Source of the DNA: Antitrichia curtipendula
Taxonomy: Eukaryota; Streptophyta; Bryopsida; Hypnales; Leucodontaceae
Assembly: GCA_951230915.1 (NCBI GenBank)
Contig: OX579638.1
Coordinates: 15,890,696 to 15,954,695 of the forward strand
Reading direction: 5' to 3'
Length of the DNA stretch: 64,000 nt
Shown here piece after piece: positions 46,225-57,700 of this stretch. A model generated the notes under the pieces. It worked only from the letters and a program-made list of their open reading frames with translations. It was not told where the DNA came from and ran no database searches. Both the position numbers and the translations under genes were made by a program. The stretch's first letter is position 1, and every line of letters begins with the position of its first letter.

Positions 46225-47744
46225 CTATGTAGTCGGAGGTTCTTCTCTCTGGAAAGTGGCATCATCAGGGCGGACTGATTTCTGTGCACCATAGTCTGCA
46301 TTTTGTATATACGTGGAGGTCGCTTTGCTGAGTCCACTTCCTATAACGGTGGTTAGTTGCGTCAGACATTGTACCATCTCCGTCTGCTTCAAAATAGCGA
46401 GTCTTGCATTTTCGTGGGCAATCATGGCATTGTCATGGATTCGGCGATCCCTCTCTCTGTGGTAAGTCATTTGCTCGGTGAAAAGTTGCAGCTGAACCTC
46501 AATCTTGGAGCGTTCAATTTGGAGGGAGGCGTCGGAGATGTCCTTCATTTGTGATGCCATAATAGATCCGGTTTCCTTTGTTGCTTGTGCGATAACGGCA
46601 TGTCCTGAAATGTTTTTCCTCCGCACTCATGTGTTGCCGGAACGTTGCTGCATGTCATTGGTATTGTTCTCTGACGAGCTGATGAGTACAGGTGTAACTC
46701 CTCCAGGGACGGTATCTGCAGGACTGCGGTGCAAGGGTAACTTGCCTGTACAAGGACTTGTTTGCCGATCTCCGTGACTGGAATTCGGTTGCACAGAGGT
46801 CTGCGGTGAACTCTCTTCGGTAGACTTTGGTACTGAGTGGTCCTCCACGTCCATTGGGTCTTCTGTCTCCGTATCTGTGTCGCCGTCACTCTTGTCGTAG
46901 TTGTTGGCATGTGCAGGTGGCTTGAAATTGGAGTTTTCGGGTGACAAGAAATCACGAAGATGCGGTGGCTGGATTAGCGGATGGCTACCAAACCTTTCAT
47001 GAATAGCGTGAAAGAATTCCTCGGAGAATTGCCGGGGAAGTCCTTCTACCTTCCGTTGAACTGGAGTCAAGTCCCAGTAGTCTGCAATGCTGTGTCCACT
47101 GCGACCGAAGTAGTCAACAATTTTCTTGTACTCCGGCAGCAGTTGGTTCCATTTAGTTTTGCATGCAGCTCCGTCACGAACAACACGTGAAAAACCGGCG
47201 CTCATGACTTGCTGCGATATTCTGTTCCACTTGTTCATGTCAAGAATCATGAGGTCTCTGCCATCGACAACGTCCTTCTCCGCTAGGTACTGCTGCCTCT
47301 TTCCCTGGATGAGGACCAAGATTTCAGCGCTTTACCAATTCGGGCCTCGGTCTTTACGAGCTCTTTTAGCATTGCTGGGACTAGTACCGCAGTCGATGTC
47401 GACCTCAGTGAATTGGCGATTCAGGATCACCGGAGTGAGCACTGGCCGTATATCCGTGAAGCCCGAACGAAGCAAGGGAGGATGCATTCCTGCACGGAAA
47501 TTACAGATCATCATTTTCTGTGACAAGACGTTGCTAGAGAAGGTTAGTTCCCATTCTGTTTTTTTAAATTTAAAATTAGACACGGAATTCTAAGGAACCA
47601 CGTCGTTCACTCTGTAATTTTAATGAAACTGATGTCTTGTTTTCTGAATGCCAGCGGTACAGCATGGTCGCACTGAAGACGTTCAGGCATGTAAAGGTAA
47701 AGTGACGACTCACTTGAGAACTGCAGGAACACCGAAGTGAACAT
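46225..47744 (-). pseudogene. Myb/SANT-like Harbinger partner protein with two in-frame stops (E3)
   Basis: Exon 2 (47489-46225) begins after an acceptor TTTCCGTGCAG/GAATGC. A short exon 1 at 47744-47714 (ATG, ten codons plus one base, donor TCAA/GTGAGT) has the same phase as in E2 and is inferred with less certainty. The Myb-like domain starts RARKDRGPNW, is hit by TAA directly after that tryptophan (about 47331-47333), and continues SAEILVLIQGKR to CKTKWNQLLPEYKKIVDYF. A second stop, TGA at 46627-46629, lies just before VRRKNISGHAVIAQATKE. The C-terminal part is charged and helical (QIERSKIEVQLQLF, YHRERDRRIHDNAM). Order and spacing of all blocks match E2. The role is binding element ends and assisting the transposase. 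Confidence 0.83.
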
Positions 47745-48059
47745 GATTTCCTGTTACTTATTTGAGAAAAAGGAAAACGGTACACAAATGTAACATCCAT
47801 AGTGCAACGTTGAGGACGTGCAGGTTAGGTATTCCTCACGCTATTCAATTTGAGATTACGTCGCACATTCATGAAATGGAACTGCATTCTTCTCCTGTTG
47901 AAGTTAGCATGTGCATGTGCCCATGCATGTCGCTATCGAAACACAGCTGTAACTTTCGAATGCTTTGTGACATTTCCCATTTAAACACAAAGCAGTTTCA
48001 AATTCCGTGACCTCTGTCTGTTCTAAATTACTACGTCAGTAGGTAAATTCTCACGTTTT

Positions 48060-48800
48060 TACACAAAATAGGTTCATTCAAGAATGCACAAAACAGTTGT
48101 CCACAATTCAAACAAATAATGCAAGAACTCTGTCATATACAGTAGGACAACAATGTTGTCGGTATTCATTGAGGCATCGGAGGGGGGTTTGTCTTGTGCA
48201 GGTACTACCGGGGTACTCTGTGGATTGGAAAAAAAAATTCCTAACAAATGTTTAATTCTGGAAGATGCAGACGGTATGCAATTGTGACATGCTATTTCCA
48301 ATGTTCGTAACGTCTAGGTCTGTAAGTTTCCACGCAGAGCACTTTGCTAATTCGTAACAGCGACACCTACAGGAACAAGGTATGCATTCTATAGATCTCA
48401 GTATGTGGATTTTGATATGCACTTGGCTTTCAGTACAAAGTTGTAACTTGGAAATGCTTTGTCATAATACAGATGAAACATATATGTCAATCAAATTTTT
48501 GTATATGTACATGTTTTCAATAAACACATGGTTTTGTACATCTTGACGTCCTTCATTAAACGAGTTCCACTGACAATTGCAAATGAAAGCTGTCCGCATT
48601 GTACACAAAAAATGAGCTCACTTTATTGTGTACAGTATGCAAATTTATATGCCGGTACTCATTGAGCCATTGGAGGGGTGTCTGTCTTGTGCAGGTTCTA
48701 CGTGGATTGTATGTGCACTGGAAAAATCCATTCCCAACTGACGTTCAAGAAAAATTAGAAATGCACTCAACAACTTACCTTGAATCGAAATGGCGGTGGG
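48060..48800. repeat. Partial internal duplication in the right arm of E3
   Basis: Two segments about 500 bp apart share blocks: GGTATTCATTGAGGCATCGG near 48157 and GGTACTCATTGAGCCATTGG near 48654, then GTCTTGTGCAGGT in both, and a GGAAAAA..ATTCC block. They give similar minus-strand open frames at 48074-48301 and 48645-48905, which have no recognisable domain. I treat them as non-coding element sequence. Confidence 0.6.
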
Positions 48801-49464
48801 TTGGAAGGGGGTAGTCCTCTGGGGACGACCATGCTGATTTTCCATTGCCGCAAATGTCTTGTGCGTGTCGTCACAGCACACCGCTTTCCAATATTTGACG
48901 GACACTAGTTTGCGAAGACTTCCACGAACAGCACAGTCAAACGAACATACTTTTTCTCATCTATTCCACAGAAGTAGCGAATGTATAGTGACAATAGATT
49001 TTAAGCTTACTCAGAACTGAAAATGCACTACTCAAATTCCTGCACACTGCACTGTTGCACTGCTGAACACAAGCTTGACAGGACCAAGTTTCCTAACTAG
49101 TACTCTTCCAGACGACGGCTCTGAGGATGCTTTTCTGGGACACTGTGCGTACGTTTACTTTAAAGAGGGGTAAGTGCTTTGGTGCTCCTTTCTTAATGTG
49201 ACTATGAGCCCACCATGTAATTAAGAACGCTGTGTACAGTCCGAAATCTACATTTCCCAAAGAAATTCAATGTGTTACACACGCCTACAGAAACAGTGGT
49301 GGGCCTGCACAAGTACCTCAATTACTGCCCATAACCATGTTGTTTGCACCCTGCCCATCAACTGCCACCTAGGTTCGGCAAAAAACTACTTCCCAAGTGG
49401 GAATGCACCACCTGTTTACTGCTGTAACAACGGTCCCCTGACACCAAGTGGGAACATACCTTAA

Positions 49465-49787
49465 GGGAAGGCAAAACACATCATCATTTTTGCACCAGGT
49501 GTTAACAACGGACACTTGTGTTTGTGACATTAGTTTTGCCCATTTGCTTGCCTCATAGGATTTTAAGTTTAGTATTAGTGTTTCCCATAAGCAATTCATG
49601 CAAAAAACTGAGTCAAGCAGGCCGGGGCTAGTTTCCCTACACAAGCCAAAAAGGAAATGGAAAATTCTTGCATAGCTTGCCTCTGTTGCACCAAACAAAA
49701 TTAACAAAATTATTGTAAACAAGCTTGGCTAACTTCTATTGCAAGCTTGGATAACAAAAAAAAAAAACTGCCAAATTATGCATGCTT
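49465..49787. other. Stretch between E3 and the hAT-like MITE
   Basis: About 320 bp with no recognised feature. The last 8 bases (49780-49787) are the left copy of the GCATGCTT target duplication. Confidence 0.5.
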
Positions 49788-50369
49788 TATAGGGGAGGTC
49801 ACTCTCATTACATTTGGGGTACCCACGTGTGGTGGAGTGATTTTTTGACCCCCTATTTACTTTTGAATAAACTATAATTTCATCTTAAAATTTTGAGTTT
49901 TGTTTAACAATGACTAAAGATTTCTACTGACAAAAATTTCAATTCCAAATAACATAAGATATATTGTCTAGAAAGGGCTGAAAAATGAACTAAAATGGCA
50001 TGTTCTCCAACTAAAATATTTATAGAGCTCACATGAAGATGACTATTGCATCAATATTCAACCAAAATTAACTTTCAATAGAAAGCTATTCTATAGAATT
50101 TTTTTTTTATTTTTCAAATTTTTTTTTCTTATATAATATAGAGGTGTGAAAGTTATTTTCAGCTTTACAATGTATCTTTTTTCTTAAAATTTTTATAACT
50201 AATTACTATTAGCATAAAAAAATATCAATAATTCAAAACATAAACTTTTAAAGTAGTAAAATCTATCCATAATTTATTTTTGGAAAAAAATTTAATTTTA
50301 AGATGTAGTGCATGCATTACTTTTTCCGCCACACATGGGTTGCTAAAACGCGGGGAGTGTCCTCCCTGA
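49788..50369. mobile_element. hAT-like MITE with 8-bp duplication GCATGCTT
   Basis: GCATGCTT at 49780-49787 is repeated at 50370-50377. The ends TATAGGGGAGGTCAC and GTGTCCTCCCTGA are diverged inverted repeats. The interior is collinear with the other copy at 34328-34963. Two copies with different exact 8-bp duplications define a true mobile family. Non-coding. Confidence 0.87.
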
Positions 50370-50506
50370 GCATGCTTTGAATTCCGTACAACATAAATAT
50401 GAACTAACATTAGAGTTATTGCAAGAAACACTTAATCTGAACAAGGTGTTTTCCAAAGTCATATAATTATTGGAATGGATGAAGAGTTCCTAATCATTTC
50501 AGTTAT

Positions 50507-51416
50507 TCAGCCCCTAAAGTCCCAAGGCCGTTTTTCTGTCAAAAAACACTCAAAACTGCCATTTTTGTAGCATTTGCCAAAGAAAATAGAAAAATAAGTT
50601 TTAAAGAATTGAACCATAGGATCTTGTACTTGACTTGTCTCAGATCATGTGGTAAAAATTTCATGAAGTTTGACCCTACAAATTAAAAGATATTAGCATT
50701 AAAATTTTGAATTTTGAATTTTTTTGAATTGTAGCCTACAATTTCAGATGACTTTGACCACCATTTGTGGATTTTTTGGCACTGTAAACATTGATTTAAA
50801 AAATTCTTATGTTGAAGAATTGAGTTAAAAGTATAGGAAAAAAATTCCCTCCCCAAAAAATTGATTTTCATTCTTTAAAGAATTGTTAATTAGAAGTAAG
50901 TCTAAGATTGAAAGAAAGATTAGATTGTTAATACCTCTAAGATGGAATTGGAACCTAATAATCCCAAAGGTGAGATTATTCTAGCAAGCAAATTTAACCC
51001 TTTCAAAAAAAAATGTGAAAAAATGTGAAAATTGCATTCAAAAATAAATTCTATAAGTTGTTTTTTGAAAAAGATGCTTAGATTGCCTCAAAAACAAGAT
51101 TGTCCATAACTTTCTCATCACTAGTCCAAATAAAATGAATCAAAGCTCTACATGTAGAAAAAATATAATATTTTAGAAGAAAAAATTAATTTTAATTGTG
51201 ACTTTTAGTGATTTTTTAATATTGCCCGCCAACCTTTGTTTTTGGTTAATTGTGCCATATTTTTTGTTTTCAGGCACCAATTGAAATAAAAATGATTTTC
51301 ACATTAAATCTATGTATTTTTCTAGCTTCAAAAAAAGTTTCTCTAAAAATTACAATGAATATTGAGAATGTATGAGCCTACCCAAAGATGGGGGCCAATG
51401 GGACTTTAGGGGTTAA
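50507..51416. mobile_element. TTAA-type MITE (910 bp)
   Basis: The right end is GGGACTTTAGGGG-TTAA and the left end TCAG-CCCCTAAAGTCCC, so the left TTAA is mutated. The interior is collinear with 10705-11582 and opens with CACTCAAAACTGCCATTTTT, as in the 19955 copy. Non-coding. Confidence 0.82.
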
Positions 51417-51565
51417 TGAATTCAAGTTCGTTTGCCTAAAAGTTAATTGGCATTCTTGACCATACACAAGTTGCATATGTTATATTAAATATAAAGAGTA
51501 TCATACTTTCATCCTTCACACTATCATCTACAATAATTTTTATTTTATTTTTTATAAAATATTAT
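51417..51565. other. Spacer
   Basis: Short AT-rich stretch with nothing recognised. Confidence 0.4.
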
Positions 51566-52112
51566 TTTTTTCAACAAATCAAATTTGTTGGATGTTGTGC
51601 AATTGGCCTGAAGGGGAGTTGACCCAACCTCTAGGTGTAAAGTGGCCCTAAAAATTTCAACCCTTCTCTCTCTTTTTTCTAGGTTTTATTGAATCGGACC
51701 GGCTTCTTGGCTCCAAGGCTTTTACACATGGAAGAATTGGACCCCGTTATTATCTTATTCTAATGAGTAGTTGAGGACAACCTCCAGCCCGGAAGGGGCT
51801 GAAATTTTGTCCTATACTCCTCTGCCCCAAAATAACTTTGTGGCTAGAAAGAACTGACTAAAATAAGCTCGATTTAGGTCAAAAAGCGAAGCTGATACAT
51901 AGGCAGGAGCTTCCCGAGACACTCATGTGTCCAGTAAGCTTAGATATCATTCAGAAGGCCAAAGATGACCTTGAACACCTGGAGTAGGAAATCCAGGAAT
52001 TAAATTGGACCACACATATTTCATATGAAACCACGGAATTATTTTGGGGCAGAGGAGTAGACCTCAGCATAAATTGTAAATTGGCCCAGCCTCTAGGTGT
52101 AAAGTGGCCCGT
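51566..52112. repeat. Dispersed repeat, partner of 60635-60930
   Basis: Shared blocks are TTCAACAAATCAAAT, GTGCAATTGGCCT.AAGGGG, CCTCTAGGTG.AAA.TGGCC, TTTTATTGAAT and TTCTAATGAG, found in the same order at 60635-60930. A Stowaway-like element (51817-52057) interrupts it here. After it the repeat resumes with CAGCCTCTAGGTGTAAAGTGGCCC. Type unknown, non-coding. Confidence 0.7.
51817..52057. mobile_element. Stowaway-like MITE (241 bp, TA duplication)
   Basis: CTCCTCTGCCCCAAAATAA at the left and TTATTTTGGGGCAGAGGAG at the right are perfect 19-bp inverted repeats, with TA directly outside both. The end has the layout of plant Stowaway elements (CTCCCTCYGTCCC...). It is inserted in a dispersed repeat that continues on both sides. 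Confidence 0.88.
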
Positions 52113-52511
52113 AGTAAAAAACAAACACGTCAGCAGTCACACCCCAGGACATGACTTTATCAGCCACACAGCAGTTCCCTGCACTCCATGGAATTCCTCA
52201 AAACTGAAGCTTCCCTGTGCATAAGCATAATGGTCTCTTCCAACTCTTATATATAATAATAATAAATGGTCATTACCACGCAGCATGAATGTACAGTACT
52301 GTACTGTTAGTTGACATGCTGGTTTCGTGAATAAGAGAAACATCAAAACAGGCATTGCCTTCCATCTGCCATTGGATGAGGACAATGGGACACAATTTCT
52401 GCTTTTGTAGGAAGCTCAACAATTTCGTCGAGGGCTTGCATGGCGCAATCACACCAAGTTTGCTGGGGAAAGAAAAGCCAAGCCCATTCAGAAACCAAGT
52501 GGTAAACGATA
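52058..52511. other. Stretch without recognised genes
   Basis: The first part (to about 52112) is the tail of a dispersed repeat. The rest has no recognised feature. Overlapping minus-strand frames at 52137-52807 run on into MITE sequence and are not genes. Confidence 0.5.
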
Positions 52512-52663
52512 CTCCCTCCGTCCCATAACGATTGTCCGCAAATTTGTTGAGATTTTTTTGTGCCAACTTCATTGATCATGTTGTGAAATACAAAATTAAG
52601 AAAGATTCTATGGTAGTACTCCCTCCGTCCCAAAATGATTATCCACTTTCGGGATGGCGGGAG
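52512..52663. mobile_element. Stowaway MITE ends (CTCCCTCCGTCCC), 152 bp or two nested
   Basis: CTCCCTCCGTCCC, the classic plant Stowaway terminus, occurs at 52512 and again at 52619, each preceded by TA. An imperfect inverse, GGGATGGCGGGAG, ends at 52663 followed by TA. Either one 152-bp element with a duplicated left end, or a 45-bp remnant next to a truncated copy. The closing TA is also the first TA of the next MITE, so the two insertions are directly joined. Confidence 0.75.
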
Positions 52664-53076
52664 TAAGGTAGGAGGCTCTGAAATGGAGCGGGCATTAAGA
52701 ACAGACTCTACAAATGGTTGTGAAATGGACATGAGTTGGTTTTGTAATTGACATGTATAGTCATTGAATGAATCATGGAAAAAAGTATTATCAATTGCAA
52801 GAGCCAATCATCCGCTTTGCTTTCCCCATCTTTCTTCAGAATTGCAAGTGAACCGTTTATAAAAGACCTAGGGTCATAAATAGGGACCTATGGCCCAACT
52901 CGTTTGAAAATTCATAAGTAATTCAAAAATGCTTGAAAAAATACAAAACCACTTGGGTTAGGTTCCTCATCTATTTCTCTTTGTTTGAAGAATGAGCTAA
53001 AATTATTCCCGTCCAATGAAATACATGAAAAAGGCAGACCAGCCCTTAGATGTGCCATTTCAGAGCCTCCTACCTT
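52664..53076. mobile_element. TA-flanked MITE with AGGTAGGAGG ends
   Basis: TAAGGTAGGAGGCTCTGAAA at the left and CAGAGCCTCCTACCTTA at the right are inverted repeats. Interior blocks such as AAACCACTTGGGTTAG are shared with 33565 and 54361. 413 bp, non-coding. Confidence 0.85.
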
Positions 53077-53177
53077 ACTACCATAGCAATTTTTGTTCAC
53101 CAATTCAGTAAATTTGGAATTCTGCAAGTGTATTGTAGGCCTCCAAACACGGTAAAATGATCGAATGGACAGATTTT

Positions 53178-54146
53178 TTAACCCCAAAATGACAAAGAGG
53201 ATAGAAAGTGTCCTCACACAATTTCAAGTCCAGTTCAAAGTGCTGTAACTTTTGCATCCAAGGTCCAAAATCAATAAAAATTGTTGGAAAAGTTTCATTC
53301 TCCCTTTTAGTTTGAGTGGTAAAATTTTCAGATTAATCCAAGGTTTATTGATTTTTTGGAAGCCAATCGAAGTTCAAAACTTCAATTTGAGTTCACCAAA
53401 TTGTACTTTAGAGCTGCAACTTCGGGGCCTTGTATCTCCTTCATCCATTGCTCATTTTCAATAAATAAAAAATTGGGTTTTGTTCCCCTTGAAGTATAGT
53501 TATTGTGGTAAAGTTTTCATGTCAATCCAAGTTGTTTTGAATGTTTGGGAGCAATTCAAAGTTCCAAATCCTGCCATTTTGGAGTATAGAGAACTTCGGC
53601 GGCTTGTTTCTTCTTCATACAGAGTCCATTTTCAATAGTTCTTTTTTGAAAAATTGCGCATACTAGTCTAGTTTGTGTGGTTAAATTGCATGTTAATTCA
53701 AGAATTAATGAGTGACAGAGAAGCATTCTAGTAGAAGGAGGTTCAGCTTTAGATCTATTTTTTGCAATTTTTCTTGACATTTCAAAGCCGTTTTGTAGAC
53801 ACAATGAGTCAATTGAATGAATTTTTTTTCCACTAATGTGTTTGTATACTAGTTTTGAATCATTTTGTAGTGTAAAGTTTTTTCAGTTGAGTAGGTTTAG
53901 AAATCAAATTTCACCTCCAAATGTGTTTTTGGGAAAATTTCAGCATCCATTTCCAACACTAAAACATTATGATCTTGCAATCTATGTGGCCAATTAGTTT
54001 CAAATTTTGTACATGTCATCTACACACATGTACACTACAAGATTGTACGGTTGAGATTTGTATAACTTGAAGACATTTAGATCCATAAAGCTTCAAAAGC
54101 AATGATGTTTTTGAACCCCAGAAATTGAATGTCACTTTGGGGTTAA
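53178..54146. mobile_element. TTAA-flanked MITE with CCCCAAAATGACA ends (969 bp)
   Basis: TTAA-CCCCAAAATGACA at the left and TGTCACTTTGGGG-TTAA at the right form a 13-bp inverted repeat with one difference, with TTAA at both edges. It is a separate subfamily from the CCCCTAAAGG elements. The interior holds at least three similar modules about 170-190 bp apart (near 53238, 53428 and 53596), each with a TTC/TTGCATCCA..GTCCA..TCAATA phrase. Non-coding. Confidence 0.82.
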
Positions 54147-54360
54147 CCTTTCAAATGACATTTCAAGTCCCTTTGGCATAATCGAAATTGTCGGTGCAGC
54201 AGTAGTCAGTGGTTCCTTTGATAGGGTGCGCTTGTTGTTTGCATTCATACTTGCACAAGGATCACACACATTGCATTGGTGCAATACATTTCAAATTTCT
54301 TGAATTGCATGAGGGGGGTTATTTGATCTGGAGGTTGGATCATCTGAAGCCCAGAGACAC

Positions 54361-54655
54361 TAAGGTAAGGGGCTATAAAAGCAACCTGTCTCTAAAAGCG
54401 ATCTGGTAGATTTTGCCTCTAACATGTACCAGAAGTGTACATTTCAAGAGGGGGTCGCTTTTAGAAACCACTGTTTTTCAACTTCAAAAATTCATAACTA
54501 ATTTCATGAAGGTCCAAAAAATATGAAACCACTTGGGTTAGATGCCAATTCCATTTTTCTTACCATGAAAATTTACTGAAAATTGTTTTAAGGAGTTTAG
54601 CTTCCCCAAAATGCAAATCAGCTGGTAAGGGGTTGCTTTTACAGCCCCTTACCTT
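54361..54655. mobile_element. TA-flanked MITE, young copy (295 bp)
   Basis: The ends are TAAGGTAAGGGGCTATAAAA and TTTTACAGCCCCTTACCTTA. It is almost the same as 33565-33860 through the interior and in the same orientation. Non-coding. Confidence 0.87.
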
Positions 54656-55605
54656 ATATTGGTGTAGAGAGAGTAGCAATGAACAATAGGTGATTGAGCA
54701 AAAAACTCCCCCTTATTTCCTTGCCTTACTAGACTGACCGCTCTCATTTTATTTAGATGTTGACCTACTCAATTACTCATGCCCATGTCCTATAATTTCA
54801 TGCAAGACTCTTTTGGGGCTATGCTGCGAGGAACAAAATTGTCCCTTCCAGATTAAAATTGCAGAAATGTGAAGGAAAACTGAAGGCTTCCAGATGTCCT
54901 TTTGAAACTTCAGATCAATCTTATGTCTTAAGTTTTTCTCAAAGCTTTTTGTGCAGTTCAATGTTACAATTGTGGCTCTTTCAAGCATGCCATTTATTCA
55001 AAAAAAACATGACCGTGATTGACATTTAATTGGCATTGTGGTTCTTAGATGTAAGCTTACAGGTTAAGTCACTCTCACAACAAAGGCACACTTCTGTTAT
55101 TTGCAATGGGACTGACTCCAAACTTGAATGAATTGATTGATTCTTCATTTATATAGATTCTCAGAATAAATAGAATCTGAATTCTCACACTCAACCTCCA
55201 AAAAAGTGATTGGATTTCTTCGTTTCTTTTGACTTCAAACTGGTTCAACTTCAGTTACCAAGTTGTGCATTCAAGCTGGATCTGCCTGCATAATGAAATT
55301 TTAAAATGTTAACCGTCTCCAACCGCCTGCCGGCGCCCACTGTATTCTAGGTTCTGGTCCATCTTTGTTCACTTGCCCTGCCAAAGGCCATTTGCGGCTG
55401 GGCTTCTGTTTGTTTTTTTCTCTTGCAGTAAAGGCAATCTTTATTTGTGTCAAAATAATAAAATAATAAAAAATGGTAACTGTCGCTACATTCCAGCCTG
55501 CTCTGAAGAATGAGCCTTGAGCAGATTCAGAGACATGCTTGCAGACTCTTTGATATGTCTCGAATCATTTGGTATTTCTCACTTGTGAAATATAACTTAG
55601 AGTTG
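54656..55605. other. Stretch without recognised genes
   Basis: No coding domain or terminal repeat could be supported. Base composition is somewhat less AT-rich around 55300-55450, with CCTGCCGGCGCCC, but no gene structure was found. Confidence 0.45.
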
Positions 55606-55992
55606 GACCACCCATTAGAGCTGGGTTTGCTTTCGTCGGCCATACAATTTTTATTTTTTTGAACTGCTAGTTTTAATGACATGCATGATATGCAAGGCTG
55701 CAAGGAACAATTGCTGAATGCCATGTATTCTTTTGAAATTTGTATGCATGAGCAAGAAGTAGTCTCCCCTATGAGTGAAATTGCATAACTCTAAATGTCG
55801 GCTATTGGTTTGGAGCACTTTTTACCTTCCAAAATTTAAAGAAATTTCAGTTCTGCGAATAAAATTCTGAAAATGTTGCAAGCACAATATTTTCTATCTC
55901 CCTACACAAGAAAAATCTCCATCGCACTCAATTGCTTACCATGTGTTCCATAGATGCTTAAGTGATTGTGTATGGGTGGTCCGATTCATAAT
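55606..55992. mobile_element. Diverged copy of the ACCACCCAT MITE family
   Basis: GGACCACCCATTAGAG near 55606 and GTATGGGTGGTCCGAT near 55970 are the eroded inverted ends. The segment CTATCTCCCTACACAAGAAAAATCT with GCTTAAGTGATTG inside matches the 36606-38500 copies. A possible further relic follows, to about 56380. Confidence 0.55.
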
Positions 55993-57700
55993 AGCCAACC
56001 CATTTTTTATCACCCTCCATTTTGGCAATGTAGGTTGCTCTCTTATGGGAAAGAAGAGATGAATAGTGATCAATTATGACATAGTTCTTGGTGTAGTTGT
56101 GGTGCATTATGATTGGCTACAAAACTCTCAATATTGCAACCCCCCCTTGGTGGATTTTGCAAATGGCCTTTGGTTGGAAATAGGAAGGTCTATATGACTA
56201 GTGTGGGTTGAACAAAATCTTTAGCTAAAAAATTCCTAATAATTATGTTTTGAAAAATAAAATTTTGGAATCCTTCCAAACACTATTTTTGTACACAAAA
56301 GAATTTCCGCACTCAAGAAACCTCGCTCTAGATACATGTAATTGCTTAAGTGGTTGGAAATGGGTCAACCACCTTAGTTTGATAATTGTATTTTGGACAT
56401 TGATATGCATATTGATAGCACTTCTAATCTACTTAGTGATCATTGGTAAGGGAACAGGTCCACAAAGTGACCCTTTACTAGGTGAATTGAAATTGGGTTT
56501 GATTGGTGCAATAGATGAATTTTTAATGAAAGGAGAATAAAATTTGTTGCAATGAATACAAGAGGTTGCATAATTTTTGAAATGTTGGATGTTTAGATAT
56601 TATTTTTGAAAATGAAAGCTAGTAGGTTGTTATTTTAGTTATTTTAGTTCATACACAGGTGGTATAAGAATCACATAGCATAGTTTGGTGAATGGGCCAT
56701 GATATATTCTAGAAGCAATCCTCTTGTATTTAATGGAAGGCAACATGGGTTCAGAAAGTGATCCTCACTAATTAAAAATGGAGCATTGAAAATGAAGCTT
56801 TTAAAATATAACATTCATTATCGTATTTCTACTAATTGAAACCAAAGCATCCATGGCTTCTCATTTGTTAATGATTTTTTAATATGCTACATTGTCCTTT
56901 CTCTTTTCATGTATTTGAGGCTTAAATTTTGTCCTCTACAACTTCCTATTTTGTCTAGAGATGATGTAGAGACAAGTATTGAACTTATGTATATCAATTC
57001 TTGAGTTCTAAAAACCATACTAGATCCTTTCATAGGGATGATTTGAAGAGCCTGGTCAATTTAACTTGTAAAAGACATTACATATCCTTTGAGAGATGGT
57101 CAAACTTCATTAGATTTCTACATTAAAACACACATTTCAAAATTTTATTTTTTTTCACATGTAATAATATATGTTTAAAATTTTGTCTCATTTTTTATGA
57201 TTTAAAACATCAAATTGAATTTTATATGAATTTTTAAAATAAAAATATAGTAAATAAAAAATGCTTTAATTTTTTTAATTTTTTTCAAAAGAATGGAAAT
57301 ATTAGTGACAAACATTGTGGTGTAATTGGTGTACTCTTTGAGCTCACATTAAGAGAAATTCAATAGAAAAGTCTGGAAGTGGTGTATTTGAGCTTTTAAG
57401 ACACTACCTTCAAAGTATCACAAAAAATTTCAATTTTAACAATTTTGGAAAAAATTAAAGTGCAATAAGAAGACATAAATTAATTGGGGTTATGCATGTT
57501 AGGCCTTCTATCCTCATATTTTTTTGGTGATCAACTTTTTTAGATTTGACATGTGAAAAGAATATTGAAAGACTTCAAATCACTTTTTGCAATTTTAACA
57601 TCCCATGATGAAAAATTATAATCTTTCAACCCATAAGTGATATTGTTGTGTTTTATTTTCCTGTGTGATCTTTAACATGTCTAGTTTGAATTCATATGGT
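55993..57700. other. AT-rich stretch without recognised genes
   Basis: Apart from a possible MITE relic at the left, I see no structure. A 96-codon open frame at 56250-56540 has a hydrophobic run but no recognisable domain and no gene context. Confidence 0.45.

Larger units (their letters stand above)
43369..49461. mobile_element. PIF/Harbinger transposon E3 (6,093 bp)
   Basis: The terminal inverted repeats are AGGTAGGTTCCCACTTGG at the left and CCAAGTGGGAACATACCT at the right (one difference in 18). The 3-bp duplication TAA is at 43366-43368 and 49462-49464. The gene pair has the same convergent order as E2: transposase (44300-45640, plus) and Myb-like partner (46225-47744, minus). Copies of GTTCCCAC(T/C)TG recur near both ends (43511, 43563, 49393-49403). 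The termini differ from E2, so E2 and E3 belong to separate families of the same superfamily. The region 47745-49461 is long and holds a partial internal duplication. Confidence 0.93.

Noticed and set aside
52137..52807. Overlapping minus-strand frames up to 154 codons.
   Set aside because: They run through Stowaway and AGGTAGG MITE sequence and show no domain.
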